Below, one piece after another: positions 24,690 to 32,308 of a stretch of DNA of 33,371 nucleotides. The first letter of the stretch is position 1. Each line of letters begins with the position of its first letter. Below the pieces are notes generated by a model. That model made no database searches, was not told the origin of the DNA, and was given only the letters and a program-made list of their open reading frames with translations. This DNA is from Devosia insulae DS-56 (GTDB taxonomy: Bacteria > Pseudomonadota > Alphaproteobacteria > Rhizobiales > Devosiaceae). A program made the translations under genes and the position numbers. The stretch spans positions 1 to 33,371 of the forward strand of contig NZ_LAJE02000150.1 in assembly GCF_000970465.2 (NCBI RefSeq), given 5' to 3'.

Positions 24690-25781
24690 GTGGAGCAGGT
24701 GACGATCTTTCGCGAACCGGGGAAATTCGCCGGCTGGCCCGCCAATTACGGCATGTGGGCCTGGGGCGATGAACTGGTCGTCGGCTTCACCGTCTCGACC
24801 TTCAATGCCAATTCCGGCTTCCACGCCCGCGACCGCTCGCAACCCACCACAACCACCATGGCGCGCAGCCTCGACGGCGGCAGGACCTGGAGCTATGGGC
24901 CGTTTCCTGGCCGGCTGCCCGGCGGTCGGGCATTGTCGGCCGACGAGCACATGATCAAGGGGCTGAAGCTCGAAGAGGTGATGGACGGTCCGGAAGGGCC
25001 GGCCGATCTCACCGAAAAGATCGACTTCACCCATCCCGACTTCGCCTTCATGGCGGCCCGTACCGGGCTCGAGCCGGGCGTGCAGTCGTTCTTCTACTAT
25101 TCTTATGACCGGGCGAAGAGTTGGCAGGGCCCGTTCAAGTGGCCGCAGTTTGTCTGGGCCGGCGTCGCCGCGCGCACCGACTATGTGGTGGTCAACCAGC
25201 ATCACCTGATCGTCTTTCTCACCGCCAACAAGTTCGACGGCGAGGAAGGCCGGGTATTCTCGGCCGAGACGCGGGACGGCGGTTTGACCTGGAAATTCCT
25301 CAGCTGGATCGGCGAGGAGCTCTGGGACAAAGACCACGGCATCATGCCGGCGAGCCTGATGCTCAAAAATGGCGATATCCTCGTGGTCGTGCGCGCCGGG
25401 CACGGCCAGGACTACACCATGGAGACCTATCGCTCGCGGGACCTGGGACGAACCTGGGGGCCGATGCAGGTCGCGGCGGCGTTCAAGGACAATGCCAGGA
25501 ACCACCTCGGCAATCCCGGCACGCTGAACCAGCTGGCGGATGGTCGGGTAGTGATGACCTACGGCAACCGCGACGCCCCCTACAGCATCGACGCCAAGGT
25601 CTCATCCGACAATGGCGAGACCTGGGGCCCGACCATCGTGCTGCGCAGCGGCGGCGGCAGCCATGATCTCGGCTATCCGCGCACCGTGTCGGCGGCCGAC
25701 GGCACCCTGGTCACCGCCTATTATTTCAACGAGGACGCCAGAACCGAGCGCTTCATCGGCGCCACGCGCTGGCGACCATGA
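24690..25781 (+). CDS. BNR/Asp-box sialidase-like propeller protein, copy 1
   Basis: Cytoplasmic six-bladed propeller-type protein of 363 aa, with no signal peptide. Five Asp-box-like motifs are visible: SLDGGRTW 60-67, SYDRAKSW 138-145, TRDGGLTW 194-201, SRDLGRTW 249-256 and SSDNGETW 305-312. The N-terminal FRIP motif of true sialidases, which supplies the first catalytic arginine, is replaced by FAGWPANYGMWAWGDE (13-28), so sialidase activity is doubtful. Conserved candidates for active-site residues are R235 (RAGHGQD), R294 (YGNRDAP) and R331 (GYPRT). The ORF extends to 24639, but GTG 24690 has GGAGG about 5 nt upstream. It is probably a glycosidase or lyase of an uncharacterised propeller group acting on imported sugar. 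It is the first gene of the plus-strand operon. Confidence 0.8.
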   Translation: MEQVTIFREPGKFAGWPANYGMWAWGDELVVGFTVSTFNANSGFHARDRSQPTTTTMARSLDGGRTWSYGPFPGRLPGGRALSADEHMIKGLKLEEVMDGPEGPADLTEKIDFTHPDFAFMAARTGLEPGVQSFFYYSYDRAKSWQGPFKWPQFVWAGVAARTDYVVVNQHHLIVFLTANKFDGEEGRVFSAETRDGGLTWKFLSWIGEELWDKDHGIMPASLMLKNGDILVVVRAGHGQDYTMETYRSRDLGRTWGPMQVAAAFKDNARNHLGNPGTLNQLADGRVVMTYGNRDAPYSIDAKVSSDNGETWGPTIVLRSGGGSHDLGYPRTVSAADGTLVTAYYFNEDARTERFIGATRWRP

Positions 25782-25860
25782 GCCTCAACACCCACCCAGC
25801 GATCGACACCATGTCCCAACCGATTGAGCCGCTCCGCGGCTTGGCTTGTGCAGCGATTTT

Positions 25861-25872
25861 ATTGCTGACAAT
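25861..25872. promoter_or_regulatory. Repeated operator-like motif before BNR copy 2
   Basis: ATTGCTGACAAT, identical to 24600-24611, flanked here to give the dyad TATTG-CTGA-CAATA. It lies 45 nt before the GTG at 25918 in a 136-nt gap. The later GGGGTCCG is also shared with the copy 1 leader, so the regulatory region was duplicated with the gene or the motif is functionally kept. Confidence 0.45.
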
Positions 25873-25917
25873 ATACCATCAGCAGGGGTCCGCCTCTGGC
25901 TCTTTCGGGGACTCGCC

Positions 25918-27006
25918 GTGGAGCAGGTAACCGTCTACTCAGAACCGGGGCGCTTCGCGGGCTGGCCTGCCAATTACGGCATGTGGGCCTGGGGCGACGA
26001 GTTGGTCGTCGGCTTCGTCACCTGCCATTACGAGCGTGACGCCGAGTTCCACGCCCGCAATGAAAACTACCCGGCGCTGACCCATCAGGCCCGTTCGCTC
26101 GATGGCGGCCGCAGCTGGACGGTGATCCCGTTCCCCGGCAAGACCCCCGGCGGCCGCGGCCTCTCGGCCGACGAGCACATGGCGGCAGGCCTGCGCGTCG
26201 GCGAGCTGCTCGATGGGCCGGAGGGGCCGAAGCCGCAAACTGAAGCGGTGGATTTCACCCATCCCGACTTCGCCCTGATGTGTGCCCGCGATGGGCTGGA
26301 GCCGGGCTGCCGCAGCTTCTACTACCTGTCGCGCGACCGGGCGAAGAGCTGGCAGGGACCATTCGCCTTTCCGCAATTCGTCTGGGCCGGCGTCGCTGCC
26401 CGCACCGATTACCTGGTGCTGGACAAGAGCCACCTCATCGTCTTTCTCACCGCCAACAAGGCCGATGGGGTCGAAGGCCGGATGTTCGCGGCCGAGACGC
26501 GCGACGGTGGGATCAGCTGGAACTTTCTCAGCTGGATCGGCGAGGAACTGCCCGATCTCGACCACGGCATCATGCCGGCGAGCGTGCGGCTCAAGGACGG
26601 CACCATTCTCGTCGCCACCCGCGCCGGGCATGGCCAGGACTACACCGTCGAGATCTACCGCTCCACCGACAACGGCAAGAGCTGGGACGGCCCGAGCATT
26701 GCCACCGCCTTCCGTGACCGGCATGCCAACCACCTCGGCAACCCGGCGACGCTGAACCTTTTGCCGGATGGCCGGATCGCCCTGACCTACGGCAATCGCG
26801 ATGCGCCCTACACCATCGATGCACGCATCTCGTCCGATGGCGGGCGGAGCTGGAGCGCCGCCCGCCATCTCAGGCGCAATGGCGGCAACCACGATCTCGG
26901 CTATCCGCGCACCGTCGCCAATGCGGCCGGTGAGCTGGTCACCGCCTACTACTTCAACGAGGCGCTCGGCGAGCGCTTCATCGGCGCCACCATCTGGGCG
27001 CCCTGA
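25918..27006 (+). CDS. BNR/Asp-box sialidase-like propeller protein, copy 2
   Basis: Tandem paralogue of the preceding gene, 362 aa. The two align without gaps to about residue 348 with one small gap after; my hand count gives 246 identical residues of 362, about 68 percent. Asp-box motifs recur at the same positions (SLDGGRSW 60-67, SRDRAKSW 138-145, TRDGGISW 194-201, STDNGKSW 249-256, SSDGGRSW 305-312), as do R235, R294 and R331. The sialidase FRIP motif is again absent. Divergence is concentrated at residues 34-56, 106-110, 257-270 and 313-321, loops that may set specificity. GTG 25918 matches the copy 1 start and has GGGGA upstream; a TTG at 25846 is a less likely start. No signal peptide, so cytoplasmic. 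Confidence 0.8.
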   Translation: MEQVTVYSEPGRFAGWPANYGMWAWGDELVVGFVTCHYERDAEFHARNENYPALTHQARSLDGGRSWTVIPFPGKTPGGRGLSADEHMAAGLRVGELLDGPEGPKPQTEAVDFTHPDFALMCARDGLEPGCRSFYYLSRDRAKSWQGPFAFPQFVWAGVAARTDYLVLDKSHLIVFLTANKADGVEGRMFAAETRDGGISWNFLSWIGEELPDLDHGIMPASVRLKDGTILVATRAGHGQDYTVEIYRSTDNGKSWDGPSIATAFRDRHANHLGNPATLNLLPDGRIALTYGNRDAPYTIDARISSDGGRSWSAARHLRRNGGNHDLGYPRTVANAAGELVTAYYFNEALGERFIGATIWAP

Positions 27007-27017
27007 CGCGACTACGG

Positions 27018-27037
27018 GGCCTGCCATGGGGCAGGCC
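27018..27037 (+). terminator. Stem-loop after BNR copy 2
   Basis: GGCCTGCC (27018-27025) and GGCAGGCC (27030-27037) form a perfect 8-bp stem with a 4-nt loop, 11 nt past the stop codon. No T-tract follows, so it is likely an mRNA-protecting hairpin rather than a terminator. A small GACTTC-GGAA-GAAGTC hairpin lies at 27125-27140 before the next gene's ribosome binding site. Confidence 0.45.
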
Positions 27038-27157
27038 GGAAAGGAGATCGGACCGCGCCATTGCCAGAACGGAGCCTTGCCGCCGAGGGGGCGGACAGTT
27101 TCCGGGACATGGCCAGCCCGAGGGGACTTCGGAAGAAGTCAGGAAAGGGGAAGCGTT

Positions 27158-29092
27158 ATGACACTCAGCACAATCGGGGGATGGAGCCGGCGCCTTGTCG
27201 GCACCGCCGCCCTCGCGACTTTGTTGCTTTCGACCACGGCCTTCGGGGCGGCCGCATTCCAACAGTCTCCCATGCTCGACGCGGCCGTTGCCGATGGCAG
27301 CCTGCCGCCGATCGAGCAGCGCCTGCCACCCGAGCCGCTGGTGGTCACGCCGGTCTCCGAGGTCGGCAGCTATGGCGGCACGGCGCGCGCCATGCGCTCA
27401 TCGACCGAAGAATTCGGCGACGCCACCTCGGTGGTGGGCATCGAGTCGCTGACCCGGCTCAACGCCGAGGACGGCGCGACGATCGAGCCGAACCTGGCGC
27501 AATCCTGGGAATGGTCGAACGACGACAAGACCCTCACGATGACGCTGCGCAAGGGCCTCAAATGGTCCGATGGCGAGCCGTTCACCACCGCCGATATCGC
27601 CTTCTGGTGGGATGACGTCATCAACAATGCCGAGCTGACCCCGACCATGCCTGGCGACTGGATGTCGGCCGGCGAGCCGATGACGGTGACGGTGGTCGAC
27701 GAGCAGACCTTCAAGCTCGACTTCAAGGCGCCGAACCGGCTGATCGAGCTCCTGATCGCCCGCGATGGCTATCAGGGGCAGATCTTCCTGCCGGCGCACT
27801 TCCTGAAGCCGTTCCACCCCAAATATGCCGATCCGGCCAAGCTCGCCGAGATGGCGAAGGCTGCCGGCTACGCCACCTGGGCTGAGCTGTTCGCGCAGAA
27901 GGCGCTGAGCGACGACGTGTTCGGCGTCGCCAATTTCGACAGCCCGGTGATCCGCGCCTTCAAGCCGGTGTCGGCCATTGGCAGCCACCTGATCCTCGAG
28001 CGCAACCCCTTCTATTTCAAGGTCGACACCGAAGGGAACCAACTGCCCTATATCGACAAGGTCGATGTCGACCTGGTGCAGAACCCCGAGGTCTACACGC
28101 TCAAGGCCTCCTCGGGCGAAGCCGACCTGGCGCTCGAGAACACCACCATCACGCAGATGCCGGTGTTCATCGACAATGCCGAAAAGGGTGGGTACCGCGT
28201 GCTCGAATACAGCGCCGGCTTCACCAACATCGCCAACATGATGCTGAACCAGACCGTCGCCGATCCCGACAAGCGCGCCCTGTTCCAGGACATCCGGTTC
28301 AGGAAGGCGCTCGAGATCGCCATCAACCGCGACGAGATCAACGAGCTGGTGTTCTTCGGGCTCGGCACGCCGATGCAGAACTCGATCCTGCCGATCGGCG
28401 GACGCTGCTGGGATGAAGCGGTCTCCAAGACCAACACCCAGTTCGATCCCGATGGCGCCAAGGCGCTGCTCGACGAGATCGGCATGAAGATGGATGGCGA
28501 GTGGCGCACCCTACCCAACGGCAAGCCGTTCAAGTTCACCCTCACCTACTGGCCGGGCGAAGGCGGCGATGCCAAGCGCAAGATCGTCGAACTGACCCAG
28601 ACCTACTTCCGCAATATCGGCCTCAACTTCGACGTGCGCGAGGTGGAGCGCAGCCTCTACTTCGAGTTCACCACCTCCAACCAGCACGATATGGGGCTGT
28701 GGCACGCCGACAGCGCCACCGACCCGCTCTGGGTGACCGGCCCCAAGATCATCCCGAGAACGCAGCGGCACGGCGCCTTCGCGACCCTTTGGGCCACCTG
28801 GTTCGAGACCCATGGCGAAAAGGGCGAAGAGCCTCCGCGGGACATGAAGGACGCCATGGCCGCCTGGGAAAAGGCCAAGGCCACCGGCACGCCCGAGGCG
28901 CTGGTCGAAGGCTGCAAGGCCGTGGTCAAGGCCAATGCCGACGGCGCCTGGACCATCGGCACGGTCGGAGCGTTCCCGCAGCCGCTGATCGTCTCCAACG
29001 CCATGCGCAATATCCCGGAACAGGGCATGGCCTCATGGGACTGGGGCTACATGGCGCGCTATCATCCCGAGCAGTTCTATCTGGCTCAGTAA
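27158..29092 (+). CDS. ABC transporter substrate-binding protein, family 5 (second paralogue)
   Basis: Periplasmic binding protein of 644 aa for the plus-strand importer. The signal peptide is MTLSTIGGWSRRLVGTAALATLLLSTTAFGAAAFQ. The mature part has the branch-typical PMLDAAVADGSLPPIEQRLPPEPLVVTPVSEVGSYGGTARA and the family 5 block LRKGLKWSDGEPFTTADIAFWWDDV. The open frame runs back to 26801 in a different frame of the BNR gene, but ATG 27158 has AAAGGGG 7 nt upstream and begins the signal peptide. It is a diverged paralogue of the minus-strand protein at 22413. A rho-independent terminator follows, then permease genes, so the binding protein should be made in excess. The ligand is probably the oligosaccharide handled by the BNR proteins. 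Confidence 0.92.
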   Translation: MTLSTIGGWSRRLVGTAALATLLLSTTAFGAAAFQQSPMLDAAVADGSLPPIEQRLPPEPLVVTPVSEVGSYGGTARAMRSSTEEFGDATSVVGIESLTRLNAEDGATIEPNLAQSWEWSNDDKTLTMTLRKGLKWSDGEPFTTADIAFWWDDVINNAELTPTMPGDWMSAGEPMTVTVVDEQTFKLDFKAPNRLIELLIARDGYQGQIFLPAHFLKPFHPKYADPAKLAEMAKAAGYATWAELFAQKALSDDVFGVANFDSPVIRAFKPVSAIGSHLILERNPFYFKVDTEGNQLPYIDKVDVDLVQNPEVYTLKASSGEADLALENTTITQMPVFIDNAEKGGYRVLEYSAGFTNIANMMLNQTVADPDKRALFQDIRFRKALEIAINRDEINELVFFGLGTPMQNSILPIGGRCWDEAVSKTNTQFDPDGAKALLDEIGMKMDGEWRTLPNGKPFKFTLTYWPGEGGDAKRKIVELTQTYFRNIGLNFDVREVERSLYFEFTTSNQHDMGLWHADSATDPLWVTGPKIIPRTQRHGAFATLWATWFETHGEKGEEPPRDMKDAMAAWEKAKATGTPEALVEGCKAVVKANADGAWTIGTVGAFPQPLIVSNAMRNIPEQGMASWDWGYMARYHPEQFYLAQ

Positions 29093-29110
29093 GTCTTCCT
29101 GCCAACTAAA

Positions 29111-29137
29111 GGAGCGGGGCAACCCGCTCCTCCTTTT
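29111..29137 (+). terminator. Rho-independent terminator/attenuator after the binding-protein gene
   Basis: GGAGCGGG (29111-29118) and CCCGCTCC (29123-29130) form a perfect 8-bp GC-rich stem with a GCAA loop (GNRA type), followed by TCCTTTT. It lies between the binding-protein and permease genes of one operon, so it is likely leaky and lowers permease expression. Confidence 0.75.
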
Positions 29138-29154
29138 CGGCCCGGGGCGATGCG

Positions 29155-30141
29155 ATGTGGGGTTTCGTACTGAGACGGCTCATCTGGATGGTGCCGACGC
29201 TGATCGTGATCTCGGTCATCTCGTTCATCATCATCCAGCTGCCGCCCGGCGACTATCTGAGCTCCTACATCGCGCGGCTCGAAGCGCTCGGCACCACGGT
29301 CGACCAGGCGACGATCGACGCGCTGCGCCTGCGCTACGGCCTCAATGACCCGATCTGGGTGCAGTACTTCAAGTGGCTCGGCAACATCGTCTTCGACGGC
29401 AATTTCGGCTACTCGTTCGAGTGGCGCCTGCCGGTTAGCCAGCTGATCATCGAGCGGCTGCCCACCACCTTCCTCGTCGCCACCTGCTCGCTGCTGTTCG
29501 CCTGGAGCGTGGCGCTGCCAATCGGCATCTTTTCGGCGGTGAAGCAGTATTCGCTCGGCGATTACTTCTTCACCATCCTCGGTTTTCTCGGCCTCGGCAT
29601 TCCCAATTTCATGCTGGCGCTGACCTTCCTCTACGTCTCGAACCGCTATTTCGGGCTGTCGATCGGCGGGCTGTTTTCGCCGCAGTACCTCAATGCGCCG
29701 TGGAGCCTCGACAAGTTCATCGACCTCCTCAGTCACCTCTGGATTCCCGTGGTGATCGTCGGCACCGCCGGCACGGCGGGCCTCATCCGCATCACCCGTG
29801 CCAACGTGCTCGATGAGTTGCGCAAACCTTATGTCGAGACGGCGCGGTCGAAGGGCCTGCACCCGATGCTGCTGATCCTCAAATACCCAGTGCGCATCGC
29901 GCTGAACCCGTTCGTATCGTCGATGGGTTTCATCCTGCCGGGGATGATTTCGGGCGAGGTGATCGTCTCGATCGTCCTCAACCTGCCGACCACCGGGCCG
30001 CTGCTCTATGCGGCGCTGCTCAGCCAGGACACCTACCTCGCCGGTGCGTTCGTGCTGATGCTGGCGGTGCTGACGGTCATTGGCGTGCTGATCTCCGACA
30101 TCCTCCTCGCCTGGCTCGACCCCAGGATCCGGCTGTCATGA
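29155..30141 (+). CDS. ABC transporter permease, DppB/OppB-like
   Basis: Inner-membrane permease of 328 aa, about six helices. It starts MWGFVLRRLIWMVPTLIVISVISFIIIQLPPGDYLSSY and has LRYGLNDPIWVQYFKWLGNI and the ATPase contact loop LRKPYVETARSKGLHPMLLILKYPVRIALNPFV. It ends SDILLAWLDPRIRLS. GGGGCGATGCG precedes the ATG. The next permease overlaps it by 4 nt. It is the paralogue of 19107-20096 in the divergent operon: the blocks around the contact loop and the C-terminus are nearly the same, while periplasmic loops differ. Confidence 0.93.
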   Translation: MWGFVLRRLIWMVPTLIVISVISFIIIQLPPGDYLSSYIARLEALGTTVDQATIDALRLRYGLNDPIWVQYFKWLGNIVFDGNFGYSFEWRLPVSQLIIERLPTTFLVATCSLLFAWSVALPIGIFSAVKQYSLGDYFFTILGFLGLGIPNFMLALTFLYVSNRYFGLSIGGLFSPQYLNAPWSLDKFIDLLSHLWIPVVIVGTAGTAGLIRITRANVLDELRKPYVETARSKGLHPMLLILKYPVRIALNPFVSSMGFILPGMISGEVIVSIVLNLPTTGPLLYAALLSQDTYLAGAFVLMLAVLTVIGVLISDILLAWLDPRIRLS

Positions 30142-31274
30142 GCGTTACGGCCAAACCCATACCGATCGGCGCCGGAAGCGTGCGAAGCGCGCCGGTCGAA
30201 TCGCCGCTCACCCTGATGTGGTACAAGTTCCGCGCCCACCGGCTGGCGGTCGCGAGCATCTGGGTGATCGCGGCGCTGTACCTGACGGCGATCTTTGCCA
30301 ACTGGATCGCGCCCTTCGACCCAGAGAGCCGCACCGGCCTGCCGTTCTCGCCGCCGAGCTGGCCGACGGTGATGGTCGACGGCGAATTCGTCTGGCCGCC
30401 GGTCGCCTTCGGCGTGTCGCAGCAGCTCGATCGCAAGACCTTCAAGCGCGTCTACGCCATCGACACGTCCAAGCGCTACCCGGTGCAGCTGTTCATTGCC
30501 GGTGACCGACACAGCTGGTTCGGCCTCTTCCCCAACGACATGCACCTCGTCGGCGTCGACAAGGGCGGCGCCTTCTTCCTGATGGGCACCGATAGCCTGG
30601 GGCGCGACGTGTTCTCGCGTATGGTCTATGGCTCGCGCATCTCGCTGTCGATCGGCCTCGTCGGGGTCGCCATCAGCCTGGTGCTGGGCGTCATCCTTGG
30701 CGGCATCTCCGGCTATTTCGGCGGCTGGGTCGATCTCACGGTGCAGCGGCTGATTGAGATCATCCAGTGCTTCCCCTCGATCCCCCTGTGGATGGCACTG
30801 GCGGCGGCGCTGCCGCATGACTGGACCACCATCCAGGTCTATTTCGGCATCACCGTCATCCTGTCGCTGGTCGGCTGGACCGATCTCGCCCGGGTGGTGC
30901 GCGGCCGCTTCCTGTCGCTGCGCGAAGAGGATTTCGTCATGGCGGCGCGGCTCGCGGGGGCCAGCGAAGCCCGCATCATCGGCAAGCACCTGCTGCCCAG
31001 TTTCATGAGCCACATCATCGCCTCGGTGACGCTGTCGATCCCCTCGATGATCCTCGCCGAAACGGCGCTGAGCTTTCTCGGCATCGGCCTCACCCCACCG
31101 GCGCTGAGCTGGGGCGTGCTGCTGCAGGATGCGCAAAACGTCAACACGCTGGCCACCGCCCCCTGGCTGCTGCTGCCCGGCGCGCTGGTGATCGTCACCG
31201 TGCTCGCCTTCAACTTCCTCGGCGATGGCCTGCGCGATGCGGCCGACCCGTTCTCGCGGGAGAGTTTTAAGTGA
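30138..31274 (+). CDS. ABC transporter permease, DppC/OppC-like
   Basis: Inner-membrane permease of 378 aa with the long periplasmic loop after helix 1 (about 60-140) also seen in its paralogue at 17950. Hallmarks are GTDSLGRDVFSRMVYGSRISLSIGLVGVAISLVLGVILGGISGYFGGW and the EAA-type loop EEDFVMAARLAGASEARIIGKHLLPSFMSH. The C-terminus is FNFLGDGLRDAADPFSRESFK. It overlaps the preceding permease by 4 nt and the ATPase gene by 4 nt (GTGA), so the set is translationally coupled. It forms the pore with the DppB-like subunit. Confidence 0.93.
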   Translation: MSVTAKPIPIGAGSVRSAPVESPLTLMWYKFRAHRLAVASIWVIAALYLTAIFANWIAPFDPESRTGLPFSPPSWPTVMVDGEFVWPPVAFGVSQQLDRKTFKRVYAIDTSKRYPVQLFIAGDRHSWFGLFPNDMHLVGVDKGGAFFLMGTDSLGRDVFSRMVYGSRISLSIGLVGVAISLVLGVILGGISGYFGGWVDLTVQRLIEIIQCFPSIPLWMALAAALPHDWTTIQVYFGITVILSLVGWTDLARVVRGRFLSLREEDFVMAARLAGASEARIIGKHLLPSFMSHIIASVTLSIPSMILAETALSFLGIGLTPPALSWGVLLQDAQNVNTLATAPWLLLPGALVIVTVLAFNFLGDGLRDAADPFSRESFK

Positions 31275-32308
31275 CCGACGGCCCGATCATTTCCATTCGT
31301 GGGCTCGAGGTCGCGGCGCGCAGCCGGCACGGCATGCTGCGGCCATTACGCGGCATCGACCTCGACCTCCCCCGCGCCGCCACCACTGGGCTGGTCGGCG
31401 AAAGCGGCTGCGGCAAATCGATGACGGCGCGGGCGTTGCTGAACATCACGCCGTCGCCGATGCGGATCACCGCCGGCTCGATCGTCCTCGATGACGGCAA
31501 GACCCCACCGGTCGACCTCGCCGCCCTCGACCCGGACGGCGCGCCGATGCGCGCCATCCGCGGCCGCCGGCTGGCGATGATCTTCCAGGAGCCGATGACC
31601 GCCTTCTCACCGGTCCACACCATCGGCAACCAGATCGCCGAGATGCTGCTGATCCACGAAAAGCTCGGTAAGCGCGCCGCGAAGGAACGTTCGATCGAGA
31701 TGCTCGAGCTGGTCGGCATGCCCAATCCACGGCAGCACTTCGATGCCCATCCGTTCAAACTGTCGGGCGGCATGCGGCAGCGCGCCATGATCGCCATGGC
31801 GTTGGCCTGCAAGCCCGACGTGCTGGTGGCGGACGAGCCGACCACCGCGCTCGACGTCACCATCCAGGCGCAGATTCTCGAACTGCTGCAGCGGCTGCAG
31901 CAGGAACTAGGGATGACGGTGCTGCTGATCACCCATGATCTGGGCGTCGTGGCGCGCACCACAAGGCGGGTCGCGGTGATGTATCTGGGCGAGGTGGTCG
32001 AGGAGACCACTACCGAAGCGCTGTTCGATGCGCCCAGGCACCCCTACACGCAAGGCCTGCTCGGCTCGGTGCCGCGGCTCGGCAGCCGGCGCGGCAAGCG
32101 CGAGCGGCTGCCGGCAATGCGCGGTTCGGTGCCGCCTGCCCTCGCCGAACTGCCCGGCTGCGCCTTCCACCCGCGCTGCCCCAAAGCGGTCGCCGGGCTC
32201 TGTGATGTGGTGAAGCCCCGAATGGCCGAGGTGGCGCCCGGACACCGGGCCCGGTGCCTGCTCTACCCCGAAGTGCTGGCGGCTTCGGTCGCGCTGGAGG
32301 CCGCATGA
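31271..32308 (+). CDS. ABC transporter ATP-binding protein, DppD/OppD-like
   Basis: Cytoplasmic ATPase subunit of 345 aa. Walker A GESGCGKS 43-50, Q-loop glutamine 106, signature LSGGM 164-168, Walker B VLVADEP 184-190, H-loop H222. The C-terminal oligo_HPY extension contains the cysteine set CAFHPRCPKAVAGLC plus a later RARC, which in related DppD proteins can hold an iron-sulfur cluster. The GTG start at 31271 overlaps the permease stop by 4 nt and is preferred because it couples the two genes. It pairs with the DppF-like ATPase encoded next, unlike the divergent operon where both domains are fused. Confidence 0.92.
   Translation: MTDGPIISIRGLEVAARSRHGMLRPLRGIDLDLPRAATTGLVGESGCGKSMTARALLNITPSPMRITAGSIVLDDGKTPPVDLAALDPDGAPMRAIRGRRLAMIFQEPMTAFSPVHTIGNQIAEMLLIHEKLGKRAAKERSIEMLELVGMPNPRQHFDAHPFKLSGGMRQRAMIAMALACKPDVLVADEPTTALDVTIQAQILELLQRLQQELGMTVLLITHDLGVVARTTRRVAVMYLGEVVEETTTEALFDAPRHPYTQGLLGSVPRLGSRRGKRERLPAMRGSVPPALAELPGCAFHPRCPKAVAGLCDVVKPRMAEVAPGHRARCLLYPEVLAASVALEAA

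Noticed and set aside
24690-27006. Calling the BNR genes nanH-type sialidases
   Set aside because: The FRIP motif and an export signal are absent, and no nan catabolic genes (lyase, kinase, epimerase) occur in the window.
26801-27157. Extension of the second family 5 binding protein into the BNR gene
   Set aside because: It overlaps a conserved coding frame and would hide the signal peptide that starts at 27158.
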